NCBI GenBank assembly: GCA_905221605.1
Contig: CAJNDS010000313.1
Span: 148,978 to 212,977 of the forward strand
From: Symbiodinium natans
Taxonomy: Eukaryota > Sar > Dinophyceae > Suessiales > Symbiodiniaceae
Direction: 5' to 3'
DNA length: 64,000 bases
Shown: in pieces, positions 11,245 to 21,125 of the stretch
Layout: each line of letters begins with the position of its first letter
Position numbering within the stretch: the stretch's first letter is position 1
Translations under genes and position numbers: made by a program
The notes under the pieces: model-generated
Seen by the model: only the letters and a program-made list of their open reading frames with translations
What the model was told of the DNA's origin: nothing
Databases searched by the model: none

Positions 11245-12689
11245 GGCGTCCGATGGCGTCCGATCAGCGAAAGAAAGCAAAGGCCGAAGGTTCGCGCTGA
11301 GAAGCCGAGTATGCTGTGGATGGAAGCAGCTCATGGAAGCTCTTCTGCTCGCAGCGTGTCTTCCCTGCAGCTTCTGTTGCCCCTGACCCTCCATAGCCCT
11401 CTATCGCAGCCTGTGACTCAAGCAAGGACACGAGCACGTAGGCAAAACGGAAGATTGCCAGGATAACCTGGCACAGGGATGGGGCGTTCTAGCCTTCGAT
11501 CACAGGACATCCTCGCTGAGTGGCAGGCCGCTCCGAAAAGCAAACTTCCAAAGTGGTAGGACAGTCCTTGTAACCAGAGATCCGTTTGCGCGTCTACAAA
11601 GCTACCATGCCCCACGCGCCACCAGCTTGCTACAGTCAAAAAGAAGATTCCGCAACGTCTTCACCCAAGTTGAGCGAAGCGGCCCATGAGGAAGGCCCTG
11701 ACCACAGGAAAGCAGGGAACCTCAACATCAGCAACCATCAGCAACCACAAGCAGACTTCCCTACAGTGCCCTACAGACGGCGAACCCAGCGACAGGGTGT
11801 CAAGGCTCGCACCCGTTTCTTTCCATCTGACACTGGCGCATTATACCAGACCACCACTGCATAGGCAGCCACCTGGCCGATTTCTGTGGGTTCTTGGCGG
11901 ATTCTTCTGAGCGCGGAGATTCCATCTCTTAGTCTGAGTGCCCAGCGAAGGTTTCCAGAGCCAGGAGAAACCTGAAGCAGTCTGAAATCAAGTTGTATAA
12001 GCAAGGTGAGAGCCGCGCAGCCTCAAAGCACTGGAGAAGTCATGGGGCAGAGGCCCCGATCGTTGTCAGGCGGTTGACTCTGATAATGCGATATTGCCAC
12101 TGAGCAACTCCCACATCCAGAAGACAACGAAGCAATAGTACACAATGTACATCCTTGGCACTGCTGAAAGCAACTGCCTTTAGCGTTCGCACCTAGGTGG
12201 CTTCAATCATCTCGTGACTCATGAACACTAGCTACAATGGTGCTGCAGTTCGTCCACTGGGAGTATCGGCTAATGCCATCAAGGTGCGTTTGATCTTGAG
12301 TGTGCGTAAAGGACCTTGCTATGCCCTTGGGCACATACTGACTGAGGTCCACCTGTTCCTGAGAAAACAGCACAAGGCTGCAACTTCCAACCCTCACATC
12401 TTGAAGAAGGCACGGGTGCGGCTGGCACGATGGTCTTTTCATGGTCGCCACACAGAGCTGATACGTTCGGGCGCAGCAGTCACTAGAAGAACCTGTTTGC
12501 CATGGGGCAATCTCTCCAGCGGAGACAAGCAGCGCGCCGCCCCACCTTCACATACGCACACATTGTGTGCGCAAGGTTGCAAAGAGCTTGCAAAAACCCA
12601 AACCGCTCCCCGACTCTTCGCCTCAAGAAGACTGCGAAGGCTTGCGCAAACAGGGTCCCATGAAAGCTCAAACGGCTGCGTGCTTGAAG
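11245..12689. other. No supported gene
   Basis: This is the 5' flank of the secreted-protein gene and the 3' flank of the membrane-protein exon ending at 12690. A 158-codon plus frame (12221-12697) has basic, low-complexity composition and overlaps that exon in antisense, so I do not call it. I saw no promoter element. Confidence 0.4.
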
Positions 12690-12782
12690 TCAACTGAGGT
12701 TCCCCTGGATGCAGAAAAGCCACAGGAAGATGATGAAGACTAGCCCACGAATAACAGCGCCGACCGCGGGGAGCAAGATAAG
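12690..12782 (-). CDS. C-terminal exon of a membrane protein
   Basis: After a CAG acceptor the minus strand encodes LILLPAVGAVIRGLVFIIFL followed by WLFCIQGNLS and a TGA stop at 12692-12690. This is one clear transmembrane helix followed by the C-terminus. A coding-like stretch upstream at about 13022-12955 (SSISFVIAAVKATIRILYDV) may be another exon of the same gene. The three exons at 16.5-15.8 kb on the same strand could be its 5' part, which would place the AT-rich island inside an intron. I weighed a choline-transporter-like family and found the motif order does not fit, so the function is unknown. Confidence 0.45.
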   Translation of the reverse strand, partial: LILLPAVGAVIRGLVFIIFLWLFCIQGNLS

Positions 12783-14063
12783 CTGCGGAACCTGGTCATG
12801 TGAGAGCTGCGGACGTGGAACCCCGCGAGAGCACTGAGATCTCTATGTCTCAGAAGCAATGACACTGGTTGACAGTGTCTATGACTCCAAATTCGACACT
12901 GGGACCCCACACACGATCCCACTGACCCACTTTCTGTGCATTTTGACTTGGCGGCCGACGTCGTAAAGTATTCGAATCGTCGCCTTGACTGCAGCAATCA
13001 CGAAGCTGATGGAGCTCTTCTTGCAGCCTTGCACAGGTTTCGTGCCCGACAAGTGCCACGCTTGGATGGTCATGGTCAGCCCGTGTCCGAGTGCTGTCAA
13101 GATGCACCAGAAGCAGGTGGCCCTTGGCTTTAAGCTGAGGTGCACAATGCTCAGCAGCGGAGACGGGGACTTGTATTGCAGCCCAGAATCCCGAGAACTC
13201 GCGTTGAGATGAGGTATGAGAGTGGTATAGCATGGATGGAATGGATCTGCTTCAGCTAACTCTCTTCAGCCTTGCTTGCTCATGCGCCCCTCATGCTGCC
13301 GAGATTCGCAATGCCGAGTACCAGGCACACGATGGCAATGACCAGGTCCCAGTTTCGATCATCTCAGTGGTGCGAAAAGCCGAACCCCGTGCCTACACTA
13401 TGCCTACACATGCCCATGCCACAGGGCTAGCACCCAACATGCCACGTGAAGATACCGCAGACAAGTCGCTGGTACTCTCTACCAGAGGCAAGGCCTCCAA
13501 GCAGCAGTTGCGACACAAGACTCCAAGATTATGCCTAAGACCTAAGACTGATTTTGACTATATGAACAGCCACACCGGCCCAACCTCGACTTCCACGGCG
13601 AGGGCCGCGCCTGCAACGAAGTCGGGCTTTCAAAACCCGAAAAAAAGGCACCAAATGCGCTCAAATCTCCGGCACATGCGCCGGGCAAATGCTGCAAGAA
13701 CCTAAAGTGCACTCAAAGCGAACTCATTAGCTGCTCATTACCTTGCCTTCTCGCTCCTCTCTGCACTGCTCGCCCCTTCTGCAAGGCATTGCTCTATCTT
13801 ACGGATAATGTATACAGCACGAAGAATGTAACATACGTACTGTAACAAGAATATGCATATATATATATATGTACACATATATATATATAGCTCACGCCCC
13901 CCCCCCCCCCCCCATGATCCACGTTTCTGTTTGGAAACAGATGGATCTTGGGAGGAGAGGGGGCTATGAGCTAGCGATAAAAATGCCGACAGGGCCGATA
14001 AAAACCTATATCATTTCAAGTCAGGAAGATCATTTACATCAACAAGCTGGAAAAATACCCGAA

Positions 14064-14165
14064 AAATCATTTTTCTTTCGAAAACTCGAGCCGGCTTGAA
14101 TTTTCTAAAAAAACTGACACAGTAGGTCGCCGAAACACGAGCAGGCTCGAATTTTCTTTAAAAAA
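14064..14165. repeat. Two related imperfect palindromes followed by A/T tracts
   Basis: GAAAACTCGAGCCGGCTTGA followed by ATTTTC is nearly self-complementary around AGCCGGCT. About 50 bases further on a related copy (GAAACACGAGCAGGCTCGAA then TTTTC) repeats the pattern, and each is followed by an A-rich run. They lie just past the 3' end of the minus-strand ORF series. They could act as transcription terminators or be the ends of a small repeat. Confidence 0.5.
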
Positions 14166-14176
14166 ATAACTAAATT

Positions 14177-14377
14177 TCAGGATCCATGGCTCCAGCAGCC
14201 CGGTAGAGAGTGTTCCCTCAATCTCTTGAAGTTCTGACGGCGATAATTAGTATAATCAGTAGCATTAGTTGCTAGTCCTAATTCAACTGTTAAGTTTCCC
14301 ATATAAGTTTCCCATATATTTTGACAACACATCTTGAAATTGCGAGAAGAGGCCACGCAATGGCTTTCATCCAACAA
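14177..14377 (-). CDS. Small AT-rich ORF in the island, unknown
   Basis: A 66-codon frame opening at a TTG (14377); the first ATG is about 17 codons in. It reads QNIWETYMGNLTVELGLATN then NYRRQNFKRLREHSLPG. Composition is plausibly protein-like, with an amphipathic basic C-terminal half. It is last in the minus-strand series and the paired palindromes follow it. No family recognised. It could be the remnant of a longer gene, given the lack of a proper start. Confidence 0.35.
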   Translation of the reverse strand: MLDESHCVASSRNFKMCCQNIWETYMGNLTVELGLATNATDYTNYRRQNFKRLREHSLPGCWSHGS

Positions 14378-14501
14378 TCGTTTTATTCTTCAACCCTTGA
14401 CTTTTAATATAAGAACCACCTTTGTGTAAGTTAAAGCATAAATTATCATTGAGGATATCTTCGGGACTAAAAGTGTCCATTATACATTTTGAAATTATAT
14501 C

Positions 14502-14696
14502 TTAATCAAATACATGAAAACTATGTGAATGTTCCTTACTATTGTTCTTCTTCTTGCCTTTCACCTCCTTAACTGCTTCTTCTACTTCATTACTATCAAC
14601 TAACTTTCTTATCTCTTCGTAAGCATTTTGTTTGACTTTCTTCTCATTCTTCGGTTTCTCTAGGTGTTCGTATGTTGTTGCTTTCTTATGAAGCAT
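14502..14696 (-). CDS. Small Lys/Glu-rich ORF in the island, unknown
   Basis: 64 codons, starting with ATG 12 bases after the stop of the preceding ORF. It is strongly charged and probably helical (KNEKKVKQNAYEEIRKLVDS, EVEEAVKEVKGKKKN), with a His-rich tail. Close spacing to its neighbour fits a compact, non-dinoflagellate gene layout. No Shine-Dalgarno-like sequence was seen upstream. Function unknown. Confidence 0.4.
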   Translation of the reverse strand: MLHKKATTYEHLEKPKNEKKVKQNAYEEIRKLVDSNEVEEAVKEVKGKKKNNSKEHSHSFHVFD

Positions 14697-14708
14697 TATT
14701 AATCTAAT

Positions 14709-15020
14709 TTAGATCATTGAATCAAACTGTTGTAAAATCTCTTCTTCGGTTATAGGTAGATGTACTGCTTTGTTTTTAGCAGCGCCTCCATCTTCATAAG
14801 AATGATTTTGTAGATGGTCTAATGTTGATTCATTTGATGTTATACTTCCTTTATCAAACATTCTAACGGGGTCTCCTGCTTTTCGTATTCTTAAATTTGT
14901 CGCAGCGTCTTCTGGTCGTTGTCCTGATGCAAAAGAAGAACCATAACTACGACTTCTGAATACATTACCATAATCATTGTTTGATTGTTGTCCCGATGCT
15001 GAACCTAAACTATGACTCAT
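14709..15020 (-). CDS. 103-codon ORF in the island, overlapping its neighbour by ATGA
   Basis: It starts at the ATG at 15020-15018, whose last two bases form part of the TGA stop of the upstream ORF, giving a 4-base ATGA overlap. The N-terminal part is Ser/Gly/Asn/Gln-rich and probably disordered (SHSLGSASGQQSNNDYGN). The C-terminal half is more structured (HLPITEEEILQQFDSMI). The overlap is typical of translational coupling in bacteria, phages and plasmids and unexpected in a nuclear dinoflagellate gene. I do not recognise the family. Confidence 0.5.
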   Translation of the reverse strand: MSHSLGSASGQQSNNDYGNVFRSRSYGSSFASGQRPEDAATNLRIRKAGDPVRMFDKGSITSNESTLDHLQNHSYEDGGAAKNKAVHLPITEEEILQQFDSMI

Positions 15021-15331
15021 AATATCAGAAATTCCAGTGTTTGTTTACCATCTATTTCAATAAAACCGTCTTGCATGAACTTATCTACATCTTCATAACG
15101 CTGAGTCTGTTCATCATAAACATCTCTACCGCTTTTAGTCCCAGCAATGTATAAAACAGAAGCATTTTGATGAATCCCGTCAGGATTCTCTTGCGCTATT
15201 TTATGTCGTTGCGTGTCCGTTAAGAATGTCTCTGTCCCCGCTAGTTCGTCTCTAACTTCAATATGTAGTCTGCTTCTTGTGCTAGGTGCTGTATATAAAA
15301 CCCCTTCACTTCTTCTTTTATGGTTATGCAC
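15017..15331 (-). CDS. 104-codon ORF in the island, first of the series
   Basis: The frame opens at a GTG (15331-15329) just after an in-frame TAG, so either GTG is the start or the true N-terminus is lost. It encodes a soluble, charged protein (HKRRSEGVLYTAPSTRSRLH, TKSGRDVYDEQTQRYEDVDK, FIEIDGKQTLEFLIL) with no membrane segment. Codon choice is A/T-ending, unlike neighbouring exons. I considered microvirus-type small proteins because of the gene sizes and overlap but could not match any. Confidence 0.5.
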   Translation of the reverse strand: MHNHKRRSEGVLYTAPSTRSRLHIEVRDELAGTETFLTDTQRHKIAQENPDGIHQNASVLYIAGTKSGRDVYDEQTQRYEDVDKFMQDGFIEIDGKQTLEFLIL

Positions 15332-15640
15332 TATAAAACGGTTTTTAAACTATTTTCTCTGATTAAATAATGTTGAAGTTCAAGAAGGTTTGTATTGATA
15401 GTTCTTATAGAGTGAATGAGTGAATGACAGAGATGTGCAAACCGCACAAAACCAAGTGGAAAAGGATTATGTTCGCAGATTTCTGTTGTTTACAAGTATA
15501 GACAATGAATAGCAAGTTGTAGCTTCAGTCATGGCAAGACACGAAAGTATCGTAAATGCTGGTGTTTTTTCACTTCAACGATATGTGTAAGCAAGCACAA
15601 GTGCAGAAGGGCAAGCAAGAAAAGGACACATATGGATCAT

Positions 15641-15710
15641 GGGGGGAGGGGGGGGGGGGTGACCATATATGTATATATATATATATCTATATATATATAC
15701 ATATATACAT
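15641..15710. repeat. Poly-G tract followed by (AT)n, right edge of the island
   Basis: GGGGGGAGGG plus a pure G run, then GTGACC and an AT dinucleotide tract. It is the inverted counterpart of the AT/poly-C tract at 13857-13914. Confidence 0.8.
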
Positions 15711-15800
15711 AGACATTATGTGCAATATGTAACATACTTTAACATCTAGCAGTCTAGTTTTCAAAAATATAAGATCACATATAGGATAACATGACAGAGC

Positions 15801-16528
15801 CCTTTCGCCGGCCTAGGTCGACGCGCAAGGCTGCATAGAAGAAATAAAGCGATGTGGCGTAGGAGCCGCCGGTGGCAAGGAAGAGCATGATGTAGATGAT
15901 CTCCGAGACAAACAGACACAGAGGGAGACTTTTGCACCGGTAGTGTCTTCTTCGTCTTTTGTTTTGAAAGAGAACGAGTGCTTTGCTTCACTATTCTACT
16001 CATGATATACATGATTATGGTGAAATCAACCTCATTACTATGACAACTGAGTTGCTATTCGTTTAGAGCTCGTGCTATTCTTCTGAGGCGTCGGCCGGCG
16101 CTGCGAGGAGGTCGATGGCAAAAAGGTACACGTAGCACATGAGGATCTCGCGGCGCGAAATGCGGAACGCTTTGGCTCAGGTCCGCCCTATCCCTGAACT
16201 ATGGCTGAACTCCAGTTGTCAGAGGACCACCAGTGAGGTGTAAGCAACTCCTGGGACGGTGCTTTTCGGTTTGGTTCCGATTCTGCAGCTGAGGAACGGC
16301 CATGCCTCCTGCAAAAGAAGGCGCCAAGAGGACACAGGTCCCCCGACAGACTACACCAGCTACTGTCACAGGGCCAAGAGCCGACAACTGTGCCTCTAAG
16401 TCTGAAGAGTCACGAGAAAAGGGGGAACTGGAAAAGTGACCCGAAGAGTGCCATCCTGAGAAGTACAAGGCTCCTGCCAGAATGTAGACGCGGCGCGCAT
16501 CCACAATTTCTTGCGCCTTGTACATCAC
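15801..16528 (-). CDS. Membrane-protein gene segment, three exons
   Basis: Exon a (16528-16456) follows a CAG acceptor and encodes VMYKAQEIVDARRVYILAGA then LYFS. Its boundary (TCAG|GATGG) suggests a GA donor. Exon b (from 16169) continues in phase with FRISRREILMCYVYLFAIDL. It either ends in a TAG stop at 16077-16075 or splices at a GC donor (CGCA|GCGCC). Exon c (15900-15801) reads IIYIMLFLATGGSYATSLYF then YAALRVDLGRRK. At least two hydrophobic helices are separated by basic cytosolic-looking loops. Exon c ends about 60 bases from the right edge of the AT-rich island. No family recognised. It may share a gene with the membrane exon at 12782-12690. Confidence 0.45.
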
Positions 16529-18330
16529 CTGTGCAAAGCGGTCTGCTCTGAGTCAGAAAAGCCTCGAGCCCTTGCTGCGAAGATCCAAACCTCAGATGCC
16601 AAATATGCCAAGAGTCTGCATTCATCGAGCCACTCAGCGTCTGATTGAGCTGCCTGCAGCTGGGCTCTCTTGGAGCCAATCGCAGCTGAGGTGTAGGAAG
16701 CGCAAGCTGAGCAAGTGATGTGTCAGACGTCGTGTTACTTGCTTCTGCCAGACTCAGAGCTCACCATGGTGGTGGCCGCCGTATTGTAGCAACCACATCT
16801 CAAAACTTCCAACGGCTTGGTGGCTTGGCAAGGCACTCCACCAGGAAGTTGTCCTTCAGCAGACACTTTCTGCCCCACCAAAACATGCTGACATCACAGC
16901 AAGGGCAGTGCATGTCGACGGCCTGTCGCGGTTGTTCGTTCTCTGTAAGCGCAGGAAGGTGCTCGGCACATAACGAAACTTTCCCCTCCCACTTTTCCCG
17001 CTCTTTCCTGTTGTCTCAGCACTCCTTCCCTTTCGTTTCCTTTCATTTCCTTTCGTGTTCTGTTCTTGCTGTTGCTCCTGTCTTCCTCGGCTGAGAACTA
17101 ACTTCGTGTCCCAGTCCTCTTTCTTGGTTTGACTAAGTATCAACCTCTTTCCCCGGGCTCGAGTCCAACTGCTCTCTCTTTCCTTCTGAGTGCTTTTGGG
17201 GGTCCTACTGCACCATTCCAACACCCATGCATCCAAGCTCTAAACACTCTAGGCCACTCCAGGGACTCCGTGCTCCCATCAGTCGTGACTCAGAGGTATG
17301 AACAGCCCGCCCCCATCGGTCCGGGCTGGGTCCAGGATACATCAAACACCTCCCGCACGCTTTTCGCGTGAGGTCCGATGTGCCCTATGGTTTCCCGGCC
17401 ACTTTGATGCGGAGCGCGCGTCGGCTAGTCGCGGATGGCTTTGGAAGGACCTCGGACCTCCGGCCAAGCACGACCGCCCCTGCGCGCCCGACTTTTTGCG
17501 GTTGGTCCCATCGAAAAGGGGCGGACTACCCAAAACTCCAGTACAGCTGGATGAAACTCGTGCTCACGGACTCTCATCAACAACAAGAATGTGGCTGCCG
17601 TTTGCTTCAGACAGTCTCTTTTGTTTGGTAGGTCTCCTTCGGCAAGCAGAAGCGCTGCGCAAAAAGCATCGTCTCGATGTCTTGGACCTCAGATGTCATG
17701 CCAGGGGTCAACCGGTCAACCTATCCGGCACCCGACTCGAGGACTGCTTCCATTGACTGCAAGAGAGTTGCCAGATGCGAGATGTAGGTGTTGTTCACCC
17801 AAAAGCTGCCTCAGAAAAGAGATATCATCTGCTCCCCTTCGAGCCCCAGGGAATCACCACAGTAAATGCTGTGGCCCGTTGTTTGATCCAAAGTGGCCAT
17901 CGAAGTTCCTCGGAACCTGCCGCTGCGTTTCAATGTCCCTCGGTTCCAGCAAAAAAGTTGAATCGAACATCATCGGAGCCACAGAGTTCGCCACTCAAGA
18001 GCTCGAGCCAAGGAACGAAAGGCAGGGATGGAAAGTGCTGCGATCCTGTGGACATGATGCCAGGCAGATCCTTGGCCAAACAAGGGAGGGAGGGGTCGCT
18101 ACTGGAAGATCCAAGGGGCTCTTTCTTTCTTTGGGGCCAGAGGGCAAGCCCTCGCGCCCAGGCGCGCCCCGCTGCCGCTCCCTGCAGACTTTTCACCCAC
18201 TCCTGGGCCGGTATTCGGCTCCGCACCACCGGTTCCTGCTGTCGAGCCAACTTTACTTTCCCTAGACTGTGACCCCTTACTCCCCCAACCAAATCCTTCA
18301 AAACCTGACCTTACCTCAACCAGCGCCTGC

Positions 18331-18444
18331 CCCCCCCCCCCCCCCCACCCCCTCAGACCCCTAACCTTGAAAGTCAACCTCCCCCCCCCATCTCCAAGGG
18401 GCTCTCTTCCTTCCTTCCGTCGCACTTAGCCCCCCCTCCAAGGG

Positions 18445-18480
<36 letters not shown>
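18331..18480. repeat. Poly-C tract and (CT)n microsatellite
   Basis: C16 at 18331-18346, further C runs near 18381 and 18431, and an uninterrupted CT run at about 18449-18480. The string TCCAAGGGGCTC precedes a pyrimidine tract three times: 18110-18121, 18393-18404 and 18437-18448. Confidence 0.9.
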
Positions 18481-18482
<2 letters not shown>

Positions 18483-20984
18483 GAGTCAGCTTCTTCACAA
18501 CGCTTCAACACTTTGCACTGCATATTCTCAAAGGAGCGGGTGCAGCAGGTCCATGGTCTGGCTCGGGCTCAGAATGGCGTTGGCCAAGGGCACCATGTGA
18601 CCAGCCCTTGACGCAGAGACTGCAAGGACCTCTCCACTCGATACCACTAGTTACCACTACAGTAGCTAGCGCGATAGTTCTCAAAAAGGCTCTTTACGAT
18701 AACAGGGAAGAGAACCTCAAGGAACCAGGCACCTCCTCTTTCTCAATCTTTCAAGCCGGGGGGCGCATCCGAAAACTCTCCAGGCAGGTTGAACGCAATC
18801 ATCTCGGCCTGGTCACAGGTCGCACTTGTGAAGCTTGTGAGGCACGCTGCATCGGTCCTAGCAAGCCCCTCCCACCTGGCTCAGTGCGGAGTCACCGGGC
18901 TTGGTGCACCAGTACAGAAACGGTTTGGCCTGCGGAGATCGAACACTTGCGTGCCACGGCTTCTCCGACTGATCTTTGCAGAGAGTATGCTGGGATGCGT
19001 GCAGCGACTTCAGGATCTACGCCACACAGCTGGTTCTCCCAGTTAAGACCTGACAAGGACATTGCCACCAGCTTCTGGGAAGCTCAGAAACTACACCTGA
19101 GCACCCTTCCCACATACCTTAGCCGCAGGCCATGGTAGAGGCGCCTTGTGTCGCCGTTCGCCCAGGCGTAAACTCAGCTCCGCACCCGAGTTTTCTCTCA
19201 ACAGCTCTCATCTCAGAACCTCTGCACCCCGTGCGATCCCTGGGTCCCACACTCATGACCTCGTAGAGACCATAGAGACTCGCCAGGAAAAGGCCGACAC
19301 AGAGCACCTCAGCTCTCCCATGTTGCATGTGGGACATGGTGAGACATCACTTCGAACAAGAAGTGCGGCAGGTTTTGGCGACTCATTCATCATCTTTTGT
19401 CCCATGGCCTGCTCGATGATTGGCTGGCTTGTCTCTTTGAGCTGCACTCAATTTGCAGGAGCTTGAAGACCAGAGCCGACACCAGATGGGCTGCTCGGGC
19501 ATCCCCCAGTGCTAGGTAGCTTGGCAGGCTTCGCGGGGCTTTGCGTGTCTTTGCGAGATGAACACCTGTGGGACGCCTCCGCTCTCGCTAAGATGTCCGA
19601 AAAGCGGCCGCCAGACTGAAAAAGCCAAGGCCATTCACAAGACTCAGAACAACTCAAAAGAAACTTCAACAGCTACAACCTCACACAGAGTCCAGGACCG
19701 TATGAACACACGAACGTGTAGCATCGTATCACGGCACGAATAAATACACAAACACCGGAGTCGCGAATTGCTTTCGAAGGCACATCAGTACACGTCCGCG
19801 GCCGAATGTGTGCATCCTTCTCCGCCTCTCCGAAAATCTGAGACGCTTTCCGGGACACGACAACATAAGCACCGATTGCTCCCCTTGGTCTTAGATATTT
19901 CTGCACCTGCCTCTCAACTCTCTCAGTACAACTTGCAACAAGAGACTCGCAACTACGTCAAACCATGCGGCCTGTGTTGCATCTTCGTCAACTGGCGGGG
20001 GGGACGGTTCGGGCTCCTCTCCTTCTGCACGGGCCTCGGAAGAGCACTGCTTAACCTTCTGCATCGATCAGTGCAACATCAACTGCTGATCAACAAGCAA
20101 ACTGTGAAAATCAGATGTCTCCCCCCACGTTTGTCCATGTTTGTCCACTAAGGGCCGGGCCAAGCTTCTCGAGCTCCCCTCCGGCACAGGAAAAGTTGAA
20201 GGGCTCGCATGGCACCCACGGAAATGAAAGGGCAGGGAAAGGGCAGCGTGGGGTTGCTGTGCGCTGTGCCTGGCCTTAAGGGGCTTCCGCTCGTCCCCCA
20301 TGCCGAAGTCGGCGAACCTGTCTGTAGCAAAGCAGACGCGCCTTGTACTTGAACCAGGCTGACATAGAAGAGTACATGAATTACATGCACCGACACGCCA
20401 AGAAACGCAGGCCTAAACAAATTCGCCAGCCATTCGCAAGTCTCGAGCCGCCCGGCAGCAGGAACCCGAAAGCTTGCAAGTCCCTTGTGCCGGAACATGA
20501 CTATGATCTCGCAACGCGCAAAGAGGAAAACGGGAAAACGATGACCAGCAGCCAATGCGCTCAACCCTTTTTGCCGGTCTGTCGGTTCAGAGGGGGCTCT
20601 TTGGCTCTGTGCTCCACGGATTTGGCCTCAGAGGCAAGAGCACCCGACATGCGAACTGACCCAGCACTCCTATCTGAGACCGCTCCTCTTCAATCTTACA
20701 AGTTCTTCTGGCGGCCAGGGCTCTCAGCCAACTCCAGGGATTGCACACCGTTCCTCCGGAAACTGCTTCGAAAAATGTCGGACTATTGGACTTGCTCGGA
20801 AGCACCTGCTGTATGTGAAGCCAAACAGCGCATAATGCAGACGGAGTGCATTTGGAGAACTTTGCCTGCTTTGAGGCCATGAGCCTGCAACACGTCTTGC
20901 TTCCCAAAGCAAACATACCCAAACGAATATGCAATATCAATATCCTGAAGTAGATCAGAAGATCAGAAGAAGCCTCGATTGAAA

Positions 20985-21125
20985 TCGTACGTGCTGCACA
21001 GAAAACTAGACCAGACTTCGGGCATGAACCGCTGGACGACAAAGACCTTCTTGCAGCTACCCTCCGAACCATCTCTCAAGCGCAGATACCTGACACTACC
21101 TGAGATAACTGGCCTCCATCTCTGC
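20985..21125 (-). CDS. Isolated exon candidate, unknown
   Basis: The minus strand reads SGSVRYLRLRDGSEGSCKKV then FVVQRFMPEVWSSF, preceded by a CTCAG acceptor-like string. It looks like a soluble domain fragment. No partner exon in phase was found and no family recognised. Confidence 0.25.

Larger units (their letters stand above)
13840..15740. mobile_element. AT-rich foreign island bracketed by inverted C-tract/AT-tract ends
   Basis: Base composition changes abruptly to AT-rich between about 14.0 and 15.4 kb, unlike the GC-rich surroundings. At the left edge (13857-13921) plus reads an (AT)n run, then a TCAC-type string, a C17 tract and CATGATCCA. At the right edge (15630-15710) the reverse complement reads an (AT)n run, GGTCAC, a C tract and CATGATCCA, so the ends form an inverted repeat of about 30 bp plus AT tails. 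Outside each end is GTAACATAC-type sequence. Inside are closely packed minus-strand ORFs, two of them with a 4-base ATGA overlap. I infer an inserted element or captured viral, phage or plasmid-like fragment. No integrase, transposase or replication protein is visible, so its class is unknown. Confidence 0.55.

Noticed and set aside
12690-13145. Choline-transporter-like (CTL/SLC44) protein
   Set aside because: Hydrophobic segments look similar, but their order is opposite to that expected for the family.
14177-15331. Microvirus (gokushovirus) gene block
   Set aside because: Gene sizes and overlap are suggestive, but no capsid or replication protein motif is visible and none of the ORFs matches what I know of that family.
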